From positions 1-64,000 of the forward strand of contig JAGKWW010000004.1 of assembly GCA_021151665.1 (NCBI GenBank): a stretch of DNA of 64,000 nucleotides, read 5' to 3'. The position numbers were made by a program, and so were the translations under genes. Positions 18,354 through 26,824 of the stretch are shown here, one piece after another. The stretch comes from Flavobacteriaceae bacterium. GTDB taxonomy: Bacteria > Bacteroidota > Bacteroidia > Flavobacteriales > Flavobacteriaceae. The notes beneath the pieces are model-generated. The model made no database searches, was not told the DNA's origin, and was given only the letters and a program-made list of their open reading frames with translations. The stretch's first letter is position 1, and every line of letters starts with the position of its first letter.

Positions 18354-19075
18354 TGCCGAAGTTTGTCATAGGATGCTCTTCGTTCTACAACCGGTTGTGG
18401 AAAGATATTTTTTATCCGCCTGAAGTTCCTTCAAAACATTGGTTTGAATACTACAGCACCCAGTTCGATTCCTTCGAGATTAACAGTTCGTTTTACAAAA
18501 TGCCCACCGTGCGTAGCTTAAAGGGCTGGGCTAACCGTACTCCCGAAGATTTTATATTTTCAATAAAAGTACCCAAAGAAATCACTCACATCCGCAGATT
18601 GACAGACTGTACTGGACTTCTGGACGAGTTTTATGGCATTGCAACAGAAGGCCTAGGCGAAAAGTTAGGCTGCATCCTGTTCCAGTTTCCGCCGTCCTTT
18701 CGCTACAGCGAAGAAAACCTAAAATTGTTGACACAATCCGTTCGCCCCGGATTTGAGATTGCCGTAGAGTTTCGCAATGAAACCTGGTGGCGGCAGGAAA
18801 CGTATGACACCCTTGAGGCGACTGGTGTTACCTTCTGTATAGCGTCTTACCCTAAGCTGCCGTTTGTTTTTATAAAAACTTCTGATACAGGATTCATCCG
18901 CCTGCATGGCGACCCGAGGCTTTTTTACAGCGAATACAACAAAGATTTTTTACAGCAGATGTATGCACAGATTAAAGATTCGGGCTGGAAAAAGACGTAT
19001 ATCTATTTCAACAATACTGCCGGTGAAGGCGGCATCCTGAATGCCGTAGCATTTAAAAAAATAGCAGGCTTGTAG
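18350..19075 (+). CDS. DUF72 family protein
   Basis: A 241-residue DUF72 (YecE-like) protein with a TIM-barrel-type fold in known members: N-terminal IGCSSFYN, FEINSSFYK, FSIKVPKEITH, CILFQFPPSF, VEFRNETWW and the C-terminal YIYFNNTAGEGG. Its biochemical function is not settled. The first ATG (18350) overlaps the preceding glycosylase stop as ATGA; the second ATG (18353) is an equal alternative. Coupling to a repair glycosylase hints at a nucleic-acid-related role, which is inference only. Confidence 0.88.
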   Translation: MMPKFVIGCSSFYNRLWKDIFYPPEVPSKHWFEYYSTQFDSFEINSSFYKMPTVRSLKGWANRTPEDFIFSIKVPKEITHIRRLTDCTGLLDEFYGIATEGLGEKLGCILFQFPPSFRYSEENLKLLTQSVRPGFEIAVEFRNETWWRQETYDTLEATGVTFCIASYPKLPFVFIKTSDTGFIRLHGDPRLFYSEYNKDFLQQMYAQIKDSGWKKTYIYFNNTAGEGGILNAVAFKKIAGL

Positions 19076-19107
19076 TTTTTTCTTACCTTAGCCTGAAACA
19101 TGCAAAT

Positions 19108-19989
19108 ATGAGCTATTCAGATAAAATGCTGCGCGATGGCGCACTTTCAGATAAGGTGATTGTAGTAACGGGCGGCGGCAGCGGCCTGGGCAAATCGATG
19201 ACCAAATACTTTATGGAGCTTGGCGCTAAAGTTGCCATTACTTCACGCGACCTCGAAAAGTTGCAGGCAACAGCCAAAGAACTGGAGAATGAAACCGGAG
19301 GCCGGTGCCTTGCGGTACAATGCGATGTACGCCATTACGACCAGGTAGAGCAAATGCTCCAGGCGGTGCTTGCTGAATTTGGACGTGCCGATGTGCTGCT
19401 TAACAACGCTGCCGGCAACTTTATATCACCTACCGAAAGGCTTTCTGCCAATGCATTTGACACGATCATAGATATTGTGCTTAAAGGAAGCAAGAACTGT
19501 ACGCTGGCTTTTGGCAAACACTGGATCGATACCAAACAGGAGAAAAGCACCATACTCAATATTGTGACGACGTATGCCTGGACAGGTTCCGCCTATGTGG
19601 TACCAAGCGCCACAGCCAAAGCGGGCGTACTCGCCATGACACGTAGCCTTGCGGTAGAATGGGCTAAATATGGTATCCGAAGTAATGCGATTGCCCCCGG
19701 CCCCTTCCCTACCAAAGGCGCGTGGGACAGGCTGCTACCCGGCGACCTGAAAGACAAATTCGACCTTGCCAAAAAAGTACCGCTTAAGCGCGTGGGCGAC
19801 CATCAGGAACTGGCCAACATCGCAGCCTACCTTGCTTCTGATTTTTCGGCGTATGTAAACGGCGAAGTAATCACCATAGACGGCGGCGAATGGCTTAAGG
19901 GCGCAGGGCAGTTCAACCTGCTTGAAGCTATCCCCGAAGAAATGTGGGACATGCTGGAGGCGATGATTAAGGCAAAGAAAAACTCTTAG
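19108..19989 (+). CDS. SDR-family reductase, 2,4-dienoyl-CoA reductase-like
   Basis: NAD(P)H-dependent short-chain dehydrogenase of 293 residues. The cofactor loop is TGGGSGLG (21-28) and the NNAAGN motif is at 99-104. The classical YxxxK is not present: the lysine is K171 and the position four before it is S167. Y156 lies 15 residues before K171, the same spacing as the Tyr/Lys pair of mitochondrial 2,4-dienoyl-CoA reductase, which also has a Ser four before its Lys. This and the NAAGNF motif make that family the best assignment, with a role in degrading unsaturated fatty acids. It is separated from DUF72 by 32 bp and may be read with it. Confidence 0.82.
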   Translation: MSYSDKMLRDGALSDKVIVVTGGGSGLGKSMTKYFMELGAKVAITSRDLEKLQATAKELENETGGRCLAVQCDVRHYDQVEQMLQAVLAEFGRADVLLNNAAGNFISPTERLSANAFDTIIDIVLKGSKNCTLAFGKHWIDTKQEKSTILNIVTTYAWTGSAYVVPSATAKAGVLAMTRSLAVEWAKYGIRSNAIAPGPFPTKGAWDRLLPGDLKDKFDLAKKVPLKRVGDHQELANIAAYLASDFSAYVNGEVITIDGGEWLKGAGQFNLLEAIPEEMWDMLEAMIKAKKNS

Positions 19990-20209
19990 CGTAAAAAGCC
20001 ATCAGCCACAAGTAAATAGCCATGGCAGGGAGTGACAGTCGGCAGCAAAAAGCTATAAGCCGTCCCTGTTAAAAGAACTGAATGACTTACTTATGGCTTG
20101 CTCCCCGCTCGTGCCTTGTGGCTCTTGGGCCGCTACTAACTGTTAACAATTTCCCCTTTCAGTTCCCATAATTAATTGTATTTTTACCGTTCAAAATTTT
20201 CATCTTTAA

Positions 20210-20989
20210 ATGGGTAAAATCATTGCTATTGCCAACCAGAAGGGCGGCGTAGGAAAAACAACCACTTCGGTAAACCTGGCGGCTTCGCTGGGCGTGCTCG
20301 AAAAGAAAGTGCTATTGATAGATGCCGACCCGCAGGCGAATGCCAGCTCGGGCCTTGGCATTGATGTGGAGAATGTAGAAATTGGCACTTACCAGATACT
20401 GGAGCACAGCAATACTCCTGACGAAGCTACCCTTGAATGCACTGCGCCGAACGTATGGGTCATCCCTGCGCACATCGACCTTGTTGCAATCGAAATAGAG
20501 CTTGTAGACAAAGAGAACAGGGAATATATGCTTAAGCAGGCGCTCGAAAGCGTGAAGGATAAATACGATTATATCCTTATCGATTGCGCGCCGTCACTTG
20601 GGCTCCTTACGCTGAACGCACTTACTGCTGCCGATTCGGTAGTGATCCCGATACAATGCGAATATTTTGCGCTTGAAGGCCTGGGCAAGCTACTCAACAC
20701 TATCAAGAGCGTACAAAAGATACACAACCCTTCGCTTGATATCGAAGGCCTCTTGCTTACCATGTATGATGCGCGACTTCGCCTTTCTAACCAGGTGGTA
20801 GAAGAGGTACAGAAACACTTCAACGATATGGTTTTTGAAACCGTGATACAGCGTAATGTGAAACTAAGCGAGGCGCCAAGCTTTGGCGAAAGCATCATTA
20901 ATTATGATGCTACCAGCAAAGGGGCTACCAATTACCTGCACCTTGCCGAAGAGATCATCAAAAAAAACAGCACTAAAGTAGGTTTATGA
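20210..20989 (+). CDS. parA: Chromosome-partitioning ATPase ParA/Soj
   Basis: Deviant Walker A ATPase driving chromosome segregation with ParB on parS sites. The KGGVGKTT motif is at residues 11-18, DADPQANA follows, and Walker B-like YILIDCAPSLG lies near 125. The 259-residue length is normal for the chromosomal form. It overlaps parB by four bases (ATGA). The 220-bp upstream region has no gene; a TATTTTTA element at 20179 is a near-consensus promoter candidate. The position at the head of the parAB-DUF5683-dapB-lepB order is typical of Flavobacteriaceae. Confidence 0.95.
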   Translation: MGKIIAIANQKGGVGKTTTSVNLAASLGVLEKKVLLIDADPQANASSGLGIDVENVEIGTYQILEHSNTPDEATLECTAPNVWVIPAHIDLVAIEIELVDKENREYMLKQALESVKDKYDYILIDCAPSLGLLTLNALTAADSVVIPIQCEYFALEGLGKLLNTIKSVQKIHNPSLDIEGLLLTMYDARLRLSNQVVEEVQKHFNDMVFETVIQRNVKLSEAPSFGESIINYDATSKGATNYLHLAEEIIKKNSTKVGL

Positions 20990-21888
20990 CAAAAGCTATA
21001 AAGAAACAGGCCCTTGGAAGGGGGCTTTCGGCATTGCTGAAAGACCCTGAAAATGATATAAAGACGGCAGAAGATAAAAATGCCGACAAGGTAGTGGGCA
21101 ACATCATAGAGCTTGACCTTGATGCCATTGAAATAAACCCGTTTCAGCCACGTACCAGCTTTAATGAAGAGGCGCTTAAAGAACTGAGCACTTCTATACG
21201 TGAACTTGGCGTGATACAGCCCATCACCGTAAGGAAGATGGACTACAACAAGTACCAGCTTATCTCGGGTGAGCGCAGGCTTCGCGCATCGCGCCTTGCC
21301 GGCCTGACAACTGTTCCTGCCTACATCCGCCTGGCCAACGACAATGAGTCACTGGTTATGGCACTGGTAGAAAACATTCAGCGCCACGACCTTGACCCCA
21401 TCGAGATAGCACTTTCTTACCAGAGGCTGATGGACGAGATACAGCTTACCCAGGAACAGGTGAGCGACCGCGTGGGCAAAAAACGTTCCACTATCGCCAA
21501 TTACCTTCGGTTGCTAAAGCTGGATCCTATCATTCAGACGGGTATCCGCGACGGCTTTATCACTATGGGCCATGGCCGGGCCATCATCAACATAGAAGAT
21601 CACGATGCACAGGCAGATATCTATCAGAAAATTGTGGGCAGGAATCTCTCCGTACGCGAAACCGAGGCTCTGGTAAAGGCATACCAGGACAGCCTGCGCC
21701 CTTCTGAAAGCAAACCTGCCGCCAAAGGAGGCTCATTCGAAATAAACGATGACCACAAAAAAGCGATCTCCGGTTTCTTTGGTGCGAAAGCAGATGTAAA
21801 AGCAGACGCAAAGGGCAAAGGAAAGATCACGATACCCTTCCATTCTGAAGAAGATTTCAACAGGATACTAAAATTAATGCAGCAATAG
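20986..21888 (+). CDS. parB: Chromosome-partitioning protein ParB/Spo0J
   Basis: CTP-dependent DNA clamp that binds parS. The 300-residue product has an N-terminal ParB/Srx nuclease-like domain with ISGERRLRASRLAG and NIQRHDLDPIE, a helix-turn-helix (LTQEQVSDRVGKKRSTIANY) and a C-terminal dimerisation segment (ITIPFHSEEDFNRILKLM). The end overlaps by one base the GTG start of the following gene. I did not find a convincing parS site in the window. Confidence 0.95.
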   Translation: MTKAIKKQALGRGLSALLKDPENDIKTAEDKNADKVVGNIIELDLDAIEINPFQPRTSFNEEALKELSTSIRELGVIQPITVRKMDYNKYQLISGERRLRASRLAGLTTVPAYIRLANDNESLVMALVENIQRHDLDPIEIALSYQRLMDEIQLTQEQVSDRVGKKRSTIANYLRLLKLDPIIQTGIRDGFITMGHGRAIINIEDHDAQADIYQKIVGRNLSVRETEALVKAYQDSLRPSESKPAAKGGSFEINDDHKKAISGFFGAKADVKADAKGKGKITIPFHSEEDFNRILKLMQQ

Positions 21889-22394
21889 TGGCGCGGTTAT
21901 TTTACATATTGGCTTTTATCCTCTTTTCCGGCGCCGCATTTGCGCAGGAAGAAGCAGAGCCTGTTGTAATCGTGCAGGATTCTACCCTGCTGAAAAAATA
22001 CACCATCGATCCGCTTGCACCGTCCAGAGCGGCGTTTTACTCCGCTGTAGTGCCCGGACTCGGGCAGGTGTATAACAAAAAATACTGGAAAGTTCCGTTG
22101 GTGTATGGTGGTATGGCATTAAGCCTTTACTACTATATCTGGAACAACAACAAATATCACGACTTCCGTGATGCCTACAAGACCGTTTTAGCCGGCGGCA
22201 CGCTCACGGGTGAACTGGCGGGGCTCGATTCACAACGGCTAATTGCCGCGCAGCGCTTCCATCAGCGCAACCGGGACCTCTCACTTTTAATAACCGTAGG
22301 CATTTATGTGCTCAATATCGTGGATGCCAACGCTTTGACGGCCTGGAGCAGGCCGATACAGCAATTGATTTCAGCGTTCCGGATGCAGCAGTAA
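21888..22394 (+). pseudogene. DUF5683 gene, 3'-truncated by an apparent deletion
   Basis: Residues 1 to about 148 fit the DUF5683 family: signal peptide (FSGAAFAQ), the SAVVPGLGQVYNKKYWKVPLVYGG signature in part, two membrane segments and QRNRDLS. Family proteins normally continue past NIVDAN for roughly 40 residues (VDAHL...). Here the last ~20 residues are instead an out-of-frame reading of dapB sequence, ending at 22394. The start is a GTG that overlaps the parB stop. The damage coincides with the missing 5' end of dapB, so one deletion explains both. A sequencing or assembly collapse is the main alternative. Confidence 0.8.
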
Positions 22395-22927
22395 CCAATA
22401 TATCCGAATGCCTGAACAGAAGTGTCCCCGTAATTTCTGGCACTACCGGATGGCTCGAAGAATACCATAAAATGGCAGAACTCTGCGAGCAGAATGATGG
22501 GGCATTTATCTACGGCTCTAACTTTAGCCTCGGGGTGAACATCTTTTTTGAACTGAACAGCCACCTTGCTAAAATGATGGGAAGGCTGAAAGATTATAAG
22601 GTTTCGATCGAAGAAGTGCACCATACCCAGAAACTTGACGCACCCAGCGGAACCGCTATTACTTTGGCTAAACAGATCATCAATCACTCAGACTATGCGG
22701 GCTGGGCCATTGGCAACCCAAAGGAAGATGATATTTTTATTAATGCCATCCGCGAAGAGAACGTTCCCGGCACCCATACCGTGGTTTACGATTCGGAGGT
22801 AGATTCAATAGAAATTAAGCATACTGCCCACAGCCGCGAAGGTTTTGCCCTTGGAGCGGTGGTTGCAGCCGAGTGGCTATACGGCAAAAAGGGTATTTAT
22901 TCAATGAAAGACGTTTTGGGGCTGTAA
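22334..22927 (+). pseudogene. dapB: dapB remnant (4-hydroxy-tetrahydrodipicolinate reductase), 5'-truncated
   Basis: Frame 22334-22927 reads FDGLEQADTAIDFSVPDAA, then SGTTGW, GSNFSLGVN, HHTQKLDAPSGTA (catalytic histidine region) and HTAHSREGFALGA, the known DapB core and C-terminal signatures; about 197 codons remain. The family N-terminus, with the GYGKMG NAD(P)-binding motif (about 35-40 residues), is absent and no start codon precedes the frame. The first in-frame ATG is at 22472, past several conserved motifs. DapB makes tetrahydrodipicolinate for lysine and meso-diaminopimelate (cell wall), so loss should be lethal unless a second copy exists or the assembly is wrong. The rest of the frame is intact, arguing for a recent event or an artefact. 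Confidence 0.85.
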
Positions 22928-22970
22928 CATTTTGCACCCCGATTACACCTATATATAAATTTTACTTAGG

Positions 22971-24500
22971 ATGACTTTAGAACAATGGTTTATATTTTTC
23001 CTGGCGGTGCAGGTAATTCACTTTGCCGGGACGTGGAAATTGTATCACATTGCAGGCAGGAAGCCGTGGGAAGCTGCCGTACCGATATATAATGCGGTTA
23101 TACTGATGCGTATCATTAACCGCCCATGGTGGTGGGTAATCCTGCTTTTTATCCCGATCGTGAACCTGATCATGTTCCCGGTAGTATGGGTAGAAACGCT
23201 GCGCAGCTTCGGCCGTACCTCAACTGCCGATACACTTCTTGGCATCTTTACGCTTGGGTTTTATATTTATTACATTAATTACACGCAGAAGGTAAATTAC
23301 AGGCCGGAGCGCGATTTGAAACCAACCGGCAAAGGTGGCGACTTTGTAAGCTCTGTGCTCTTTGCAGTAGTGGTTGCTACAATTGTCCACACCTACGTGA
23401 TGCAGCCGTTTCAGATCCCGACCTCATCGTTGGAGAAAACACTCATGGTGGGCGACTTCCTTTTTGTGAGTAAGTTTCATTATGGAGCGCGTACACCAAT
23501 GACTACAATAGCTGCACCGATGGTGCATGATACAATTCCGGTTATACATACCCGCTCCTATTCAAAATGGCCGCAACTGCCTTACTTCCGCCTTCCCGGC
23601 CTTGAGAAGGTGAAAAAGAACGACATTGTCGTGTTCAACTGGCCGGCAGATACGGTAACCAAGTTCTTTGACCGTTCTGCCGTGGGGCTTCGTAAGCCAA
23701 TCGACAAAAAATCAAACTATGTGAAGCGCTGTGTGGGTACGCCGGGTGATATGCTATCGATTAAAGATGGCTATGTGTACATTAACGGAAAAATGCTGAA
23801 ACTATCTGAAAGGGCAAGGCCGCAGTATTCCTATTCGGTTATTACCGACGGCAGCTCTATGAACCCCGATTACCTTCGCAAAAATCTGGACATTACAGAT
23901 CCGTTTGGCCAGGTAAGCGCTACTGAATACCGTTTTGCATCGCTAACTGCAGAAAACGCCGAGATATTGAAAAAGAGCCCCGGTGTGGTTTCGGTAACAC
24001 GCCTTGTGGTAGACCAGCCCGATAACAGTGTATTCCCGTACACAAAAAACTGGAATGCAGACAATATGGGGCCGTTCCTTATTCCCGGTAAAGGTGCAAC
24101 AATACCACTTACTTTAGAATCGCTGCCACTTTACAAGAAGATCATCCGCGAATATGAGCATAACGAGCTCGATGTAACGAACGGACAAATCCTTATAAAT
24201 GGGAAGCCGGCGACAAGCTATACGTTCCAGCAGGATTATTACTGGATGATGGGTGACAACCGCCACCGCTCTGAAGACAGCCGCTTTTGGGGGTTTGTAC
24301 CCGAAGACCATATCGTGGGTAAGCCTGTGTTTGTATGGCTCAGCTACGACAATGTAAATGGCCGTATCCGTTGGGAGCGTATGTTTACAACAGTTGGTGG
24401 CGACGGAGAGCCGGTATCCTATCTGAAGCCCGTACTTGCAATAATCGCTGCATTGCTTATATTCGACTATTTCCGTAAAAAGAAGAAGAAAACAGCTTAG
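22971..24500 (+). CDS. lepB: Signal peptidase I, with N-terminal membrane extension
   Basis: Inner-membrane serine protease that removes signal peptides. The 509-residue product starts with about 100 residues of hydrophobic segments of the DUF5684 type, then the peptidase: a transmembrane segment (FVSSVLFAVVVATIVHTYV), nucleophile S153 in IPTSSLEKTL and general base K252 in NYVKRCVGTPGD, with the GDNRHRSEDSRFWG box near the C-terminus. A long insertion lies between the box carrying K252 and this last box, and a final hydrophobic segment and lysine tail end the protein. A TTTG (22932) and TAAATTTT combination upstream could give it its own promoter, useful if dapB is broken. Confidence 0.92.
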   Translation: MTLEQWFIFFLAVQVIHFAGTWKLYHIAGRKPWEAAVPIYNAVILMRIINRPWWWVILLFIPIVNLIMFPVVWVETLRSFGRTSTADTLLGIFTLGFYIYYINYTQKVNYRPERDLKPTGKGGDFVSSVLFAVVVATIVHTYVMQPFQIPTSSLEKTLMVGDFLFVSKFHYGARTPMTTIAAPMVHDTIPVIHTRSYSKWPQLPYFRLPGLEKVKKNDIVVFNWPADTVTKFFDRSAVGLRKPIDKKSNYVKRCVGTPGDMLSIKDGYVYINGKMLKLSERARPQYSYSVITDGSSMNPDYLRKNLDITDPFGQVSATEYRFASLTAENAEILKKSPGVVSVTRLVVDQPDNSVFPYTKNWNADNMGPFLIPGKGATIPLTLESLPLYKKIIREYEHNELDVTNGQILINGKPATSYTFQQDYYWMMGDNRHRSEDSRFWGFVPEDHIVGKPVFVWLSYDNVNGRIRWERMFTTVGGDGEPVSYLKPVLAIIAALLIFDYFRKKKKKTA

Positions 24501-24512
24501 CTATAGATTTGG

Positions 24513-24566
24513 AAATTTGAAGATTTGATGATGTACCTTACATTTTCAAATCTTCAAATTTTTACA
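24513..24566 (+). terminator. AT-rich hairpin terminator after lepB
   Basis: A perfect 15-bp inverted repeat (aaatttgaagatttg at 24513-24527, caaatcttcaaattt at 24547-24561) is followed by a short T-run. It may also be a copy of a common AT-rich dispersed repeat. Confidence 0.55.
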
Positions 24567-24582
24567 TTTTCAAATTTAAAAT

Positions 24583-25206
24583 ATGGATATCCTCATCCAC
24601 CCTACCTACTTCCCATCTGTCAGCCATTTTGTGGCTATGGCACAGGCTGGCAGCATCACTTTTGAGGTAGAAGATAATTTCCAGAAGCAGACCAACCGCA
24701 ACCGGATGTACATCTACAGCCCCAATGGTATCCAGCTGCTTAACATACCGCTGAAACACAGTGGTGACAACAGGCAGAAATTTAAAGACTGCCGTATAGA
24801 ACCTGCCTTTAACTGGCAAAAGCAGCACTTTAAATCGCTGGAAGCAGCTTACCGCACCTCGCCTTTCTTCGAATATTTTGAAGATGACATCCGCCCGATA
24901 TTCGAGAAAAAGCATGAGTTCATGATGGATCTCGATTTTGAAATCATGGAAATTTTGTGCCAATGCCTTGGGACGAACTTTCAATACAATAAGACAACCG
25001 AGTATTTTCACGATGTTCCCGAACTGACCGATCTTCGGTTTATGGCTAACGGAAAGAAAGATCCTTCACAGTTTGAACCGTACACGCAGGTATTTGACGA
25101 TAAGCATGGCTACATTAACAACCTGAGTATACTCGACCTTTTATTTAATGAGGGTCGCTATGCCTTAGATTACCTTAAAAGACAGCAGTTGCCGCTTAAA
25201 CCTTAA
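24583..25206 (+). CDS. WbqC family protein
   Basis: A 207-residue protein of the WbqC-like family, whose members occur beside O-antigen/surface glycan and dTDP-amino-sugar genes. Family features seen: start IHPTYFPSV, NRNRMYIYSPNG, the WQKQHFKSLEAAYRTSPFFEYF core and the C-terminal NLSILDLLFNEG. In flavobacteria this gene regularly follows lepB without other glycan genes, so the exact job is unknown. The 3' end overlaps the convergent DUF4256 gene by 11 bp, so neither can use a dedicated intergenic terminator. Confidence 0.85.
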   Translation: MDILIHPTYFPSVSHFVAMAQAGSITFEVEDNFQKQTNRNRMYIYSPNGIQLLNIPLKHSGDNRQKFKDCRIEPAFNWQKQHFKSLEAAYRTSPFFEYFEDDIRPIFEKKHEFMMDLDFEIMEILCQCLGTNFQYNKTTEYFHDVPELTDLRFMANGKKDPSQFEPYTQVFDDKHGYINNLSILDLLFNEGRYALDYLKRQQLPLKP

Positions 25207-25753
25207 CACATCCACGAAAACCGCGCGCCGCATAATAAGATGATGCGCCGTTATGATATACAAAAACATGGTCGTATCGCCTGTCGGCAAAAAGTGCGCC
25301 ACCGAGTTTTCGGATTGCGGAAGGGGTTTTTATCCAGCTTGACGTTTTGGTATCAAAGCTGCCAAATTTTTGAAGATCGCGGTATTCTTCCTCCGTCAGT
25401 ATATCGATCCCCATAGTAGCCGCGACATCTACGGTACTGTCCTGGGGCTTATTTTCTTTGCGCAAATCCAGCGCCTCCCGATCGTAGCAGAGGCTTCTCC
25501 TCCCTGCCGGTGTTTCGGGCGAACAGTCGAAGAAAATAAATTCCCCGGTTGTGGTATCCTGCCCTACAACATCGGGCTCACCACCAGTATTTTCCATTTG
25601 TTGAAGCGACCACAGCTTTTCCGGACGTTCATCCAGATGTGCCTCGACATCGCTCCAGGGAATACCCAGATGACGGATGTTGTTCTTGTGAAAACGCTCC
25701 TTCAGTATCTGTTTTAATTCTATACAGGCTTCGGGGGGCAATTGTTTACTCAT
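25196..25753 (-). CDS. DUF4256 domain protein
   Basis: A 185-residue soluble protein matching the DUF4256 pattern: GGEPDVVGQD, FFDCSPETPAGRRSLCYDREAL, MGIDILTEEEYR, DTKTSSWIKTPSAIRKLGGALF and a C-terminal VFVYHNGASSYYAARGFRG. No biochemical function is known to me and no catalytic motif is evident. Tail-to-tail overlap with the WbqC gene. No obvious operon partner. Confidence 0.82.
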   Translation of the reverse strand: MSKQLPPEACIELKQILKERFHKNNIRHLGIPWSDVEAHLDERPEKLWSLQQMENTGGEPDVVGQDTTTGEFIFFDCSPETPAGRRSLCYDREALDLRKENKPQDSTVDVAATMGIDILTEEEYRDLQKFGSFDTKTSSWIKTPSAIRKLGGALFADRRYDHVFVYHNGASSYYAARGFRGCVKV

Positions 25754-25860
25754 GACAATATTATTAGCTTAGTAAAGTTACTATATCGCAGGATAAAGGA
25801 GTGTTAAATAAGACAGAAGGCGAGGCTAAAAGATACCGAAAAATAACAAAATACGCTATA

Positions 25861-25893
25861 AAAAGAAAAAGCTGAACTTTTCTGTTCAGCTTT
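25861..25893 (-). terminator. Intrinsic terminator after tRNA-Pro
   Basis: Stem gctgaac / gttcagc (extended by aa/tt) with a 6-nt loop. The minus strand continues with a T-rich tract (tttttctttt). Confidence 0.75.
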
Positions 25894-25900
25894 ATTATTG

Positions 25901-25974
25901 TCGGGATGACTGGATTCGAACCAGCGACCCCTAGCACCCCATGCTAGTACGCTACCAGGCTGCGCTACATCCCG
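25901..25974 (-). tRNA. tRNA-Pro (anticodon GGG)
   Basis: A 74-nt cloverleaf on the minus strand: acceptor CGGGATG / CATCCCG, anticodon arm CTAGC-ATGGGGT-GCTAG giving GGG, and T-loop GGTTCGAATCC. The CCA end is not encoded. Confidence 0.95.
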
Positions 25975-26067
25975 ATCCTTTTAAAGGTGTGCAAATATAA
26001 GGTTTTGCCTGCAAAAAATAAAAAGGCTGATAATTAAAAAATCTCTTTTACAGCTTCGCCGAAATTT

Positions 26068-26700
26068 TTATTGGGTATCAATTTTATAGATGTTAACGAT
26101 TTCGCGGGTAACTTTTTCAAAATCAATTGCAAGGTCTACCAGCTCGCCCGTCCGTATATCAAAGATCCAGCCGTGGATAGTGAGCCCGCGCTCAGCCACT
26201 GCCTGCTGCACCTCAGCTGTTTTGATAACGTTGATGCATTGCTCCTGCACATTAAGCCGGGCAAGCCTGTCGTAACGCTCTCCCTCGTGCTCTATAGCAT
26301 CCAGTTCCTTACGGTGCAGGCGGTAAACATCGCGGATGTTGCGCAGCCAGGGGTTTAGTATGCCGAGGTCGGTTGCCTGCATAGCTGCCTTGATGCCCCC
26401 GCAATTGGTATGCCCGCAGACTACCACATGCTGCACTTTTAAATGTACTACTGCAAAGTTGATAACCGACATGACATTAAGGTCGGTGTTAGGTACCATG
26501 TTGGCGATATTGCGGTGCACAAAAGCCTCGCCGGGCGCCAGTCCCATCAGCTCTTCGGCAGTTACACGGCTGTCGGAACAGCCAATATACAATATAGCGG
26601 GAGACTGCCCCCCAGCCAGGTTTTCGAAGTACGTTTCATCAGTCTGTATTTGCTTCGAAATCCATTCTTTGTTATTCTCAAAAACTTTTTTGATATCCAT
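26068..26700 (-). CDS. can: Beta-class carbonic anhydrase
   Basis: Zinc enzyme interconverting CO2 and bicarbonate, cytosolic. Zinc ligands and dyad: C41-x-D43-x-R45 (CSDSR), H97 and C100 (HTNCGG); 210 residues. I chose the ATG at 26700 (MDIKKVFENNKEW), the family-typical start; the upstream ATG at 26733 adds a basic, aromatic 11-residue stretch with no family support. It stands alone, divergent from the zinc-ribbon pair. Confidence 0.93.
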   Translation of the reverse strand: MDIKKVFENNKEWISKQIQTDETYFENLAGGQSPAILYIGCSDSRVTAEELMGLAPGEAFVHRNIANMVPNTDLNVMSVINFAVVHLKVQHVVVCGHTNCGGIKAAMQATDLGILNPWLRNIRDVYRLHRKELDAIEHEGERYDRLARLNVQEQCINVIKTAEVQQAVAERGLTIHGWIFDIRTGELVDLAIDFEKVTREIVNIYKIDTQ

Positions 26701-26797
26701 TCTAAGTGATTTCTTACGGAGATAAAAATACATTCATTTTTTTTCTGAATGTTTGCCAAAAAGTTAAAAAAATCATAATCCCGAGATAGCATTATAG

Positions 26798-26805
26798 TAT
26801 ATTTG
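26798..26805 (+). promoter_or_regulatory. TAnnTTTG promoter element of the zinc-ribbon genes
   Basis: tatatttg matches the -7 consensus exactly, 19 nt before the ATG at 26825. No good -33 TTTG was found, so support is partial. Confidence 0.45.
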
Positions 26806-26824
26806 GCCTGCTAAAAGTGAACGA

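Noticed and set aside
19990..20209. Possible small RNA or parS region upstream of parA
   Set aside because: It contains 'gccatcagccacaag'-like low-information repeats and an AT-rich promoter area. I could not find a convincing 16-bp parS palindrome or terminator.
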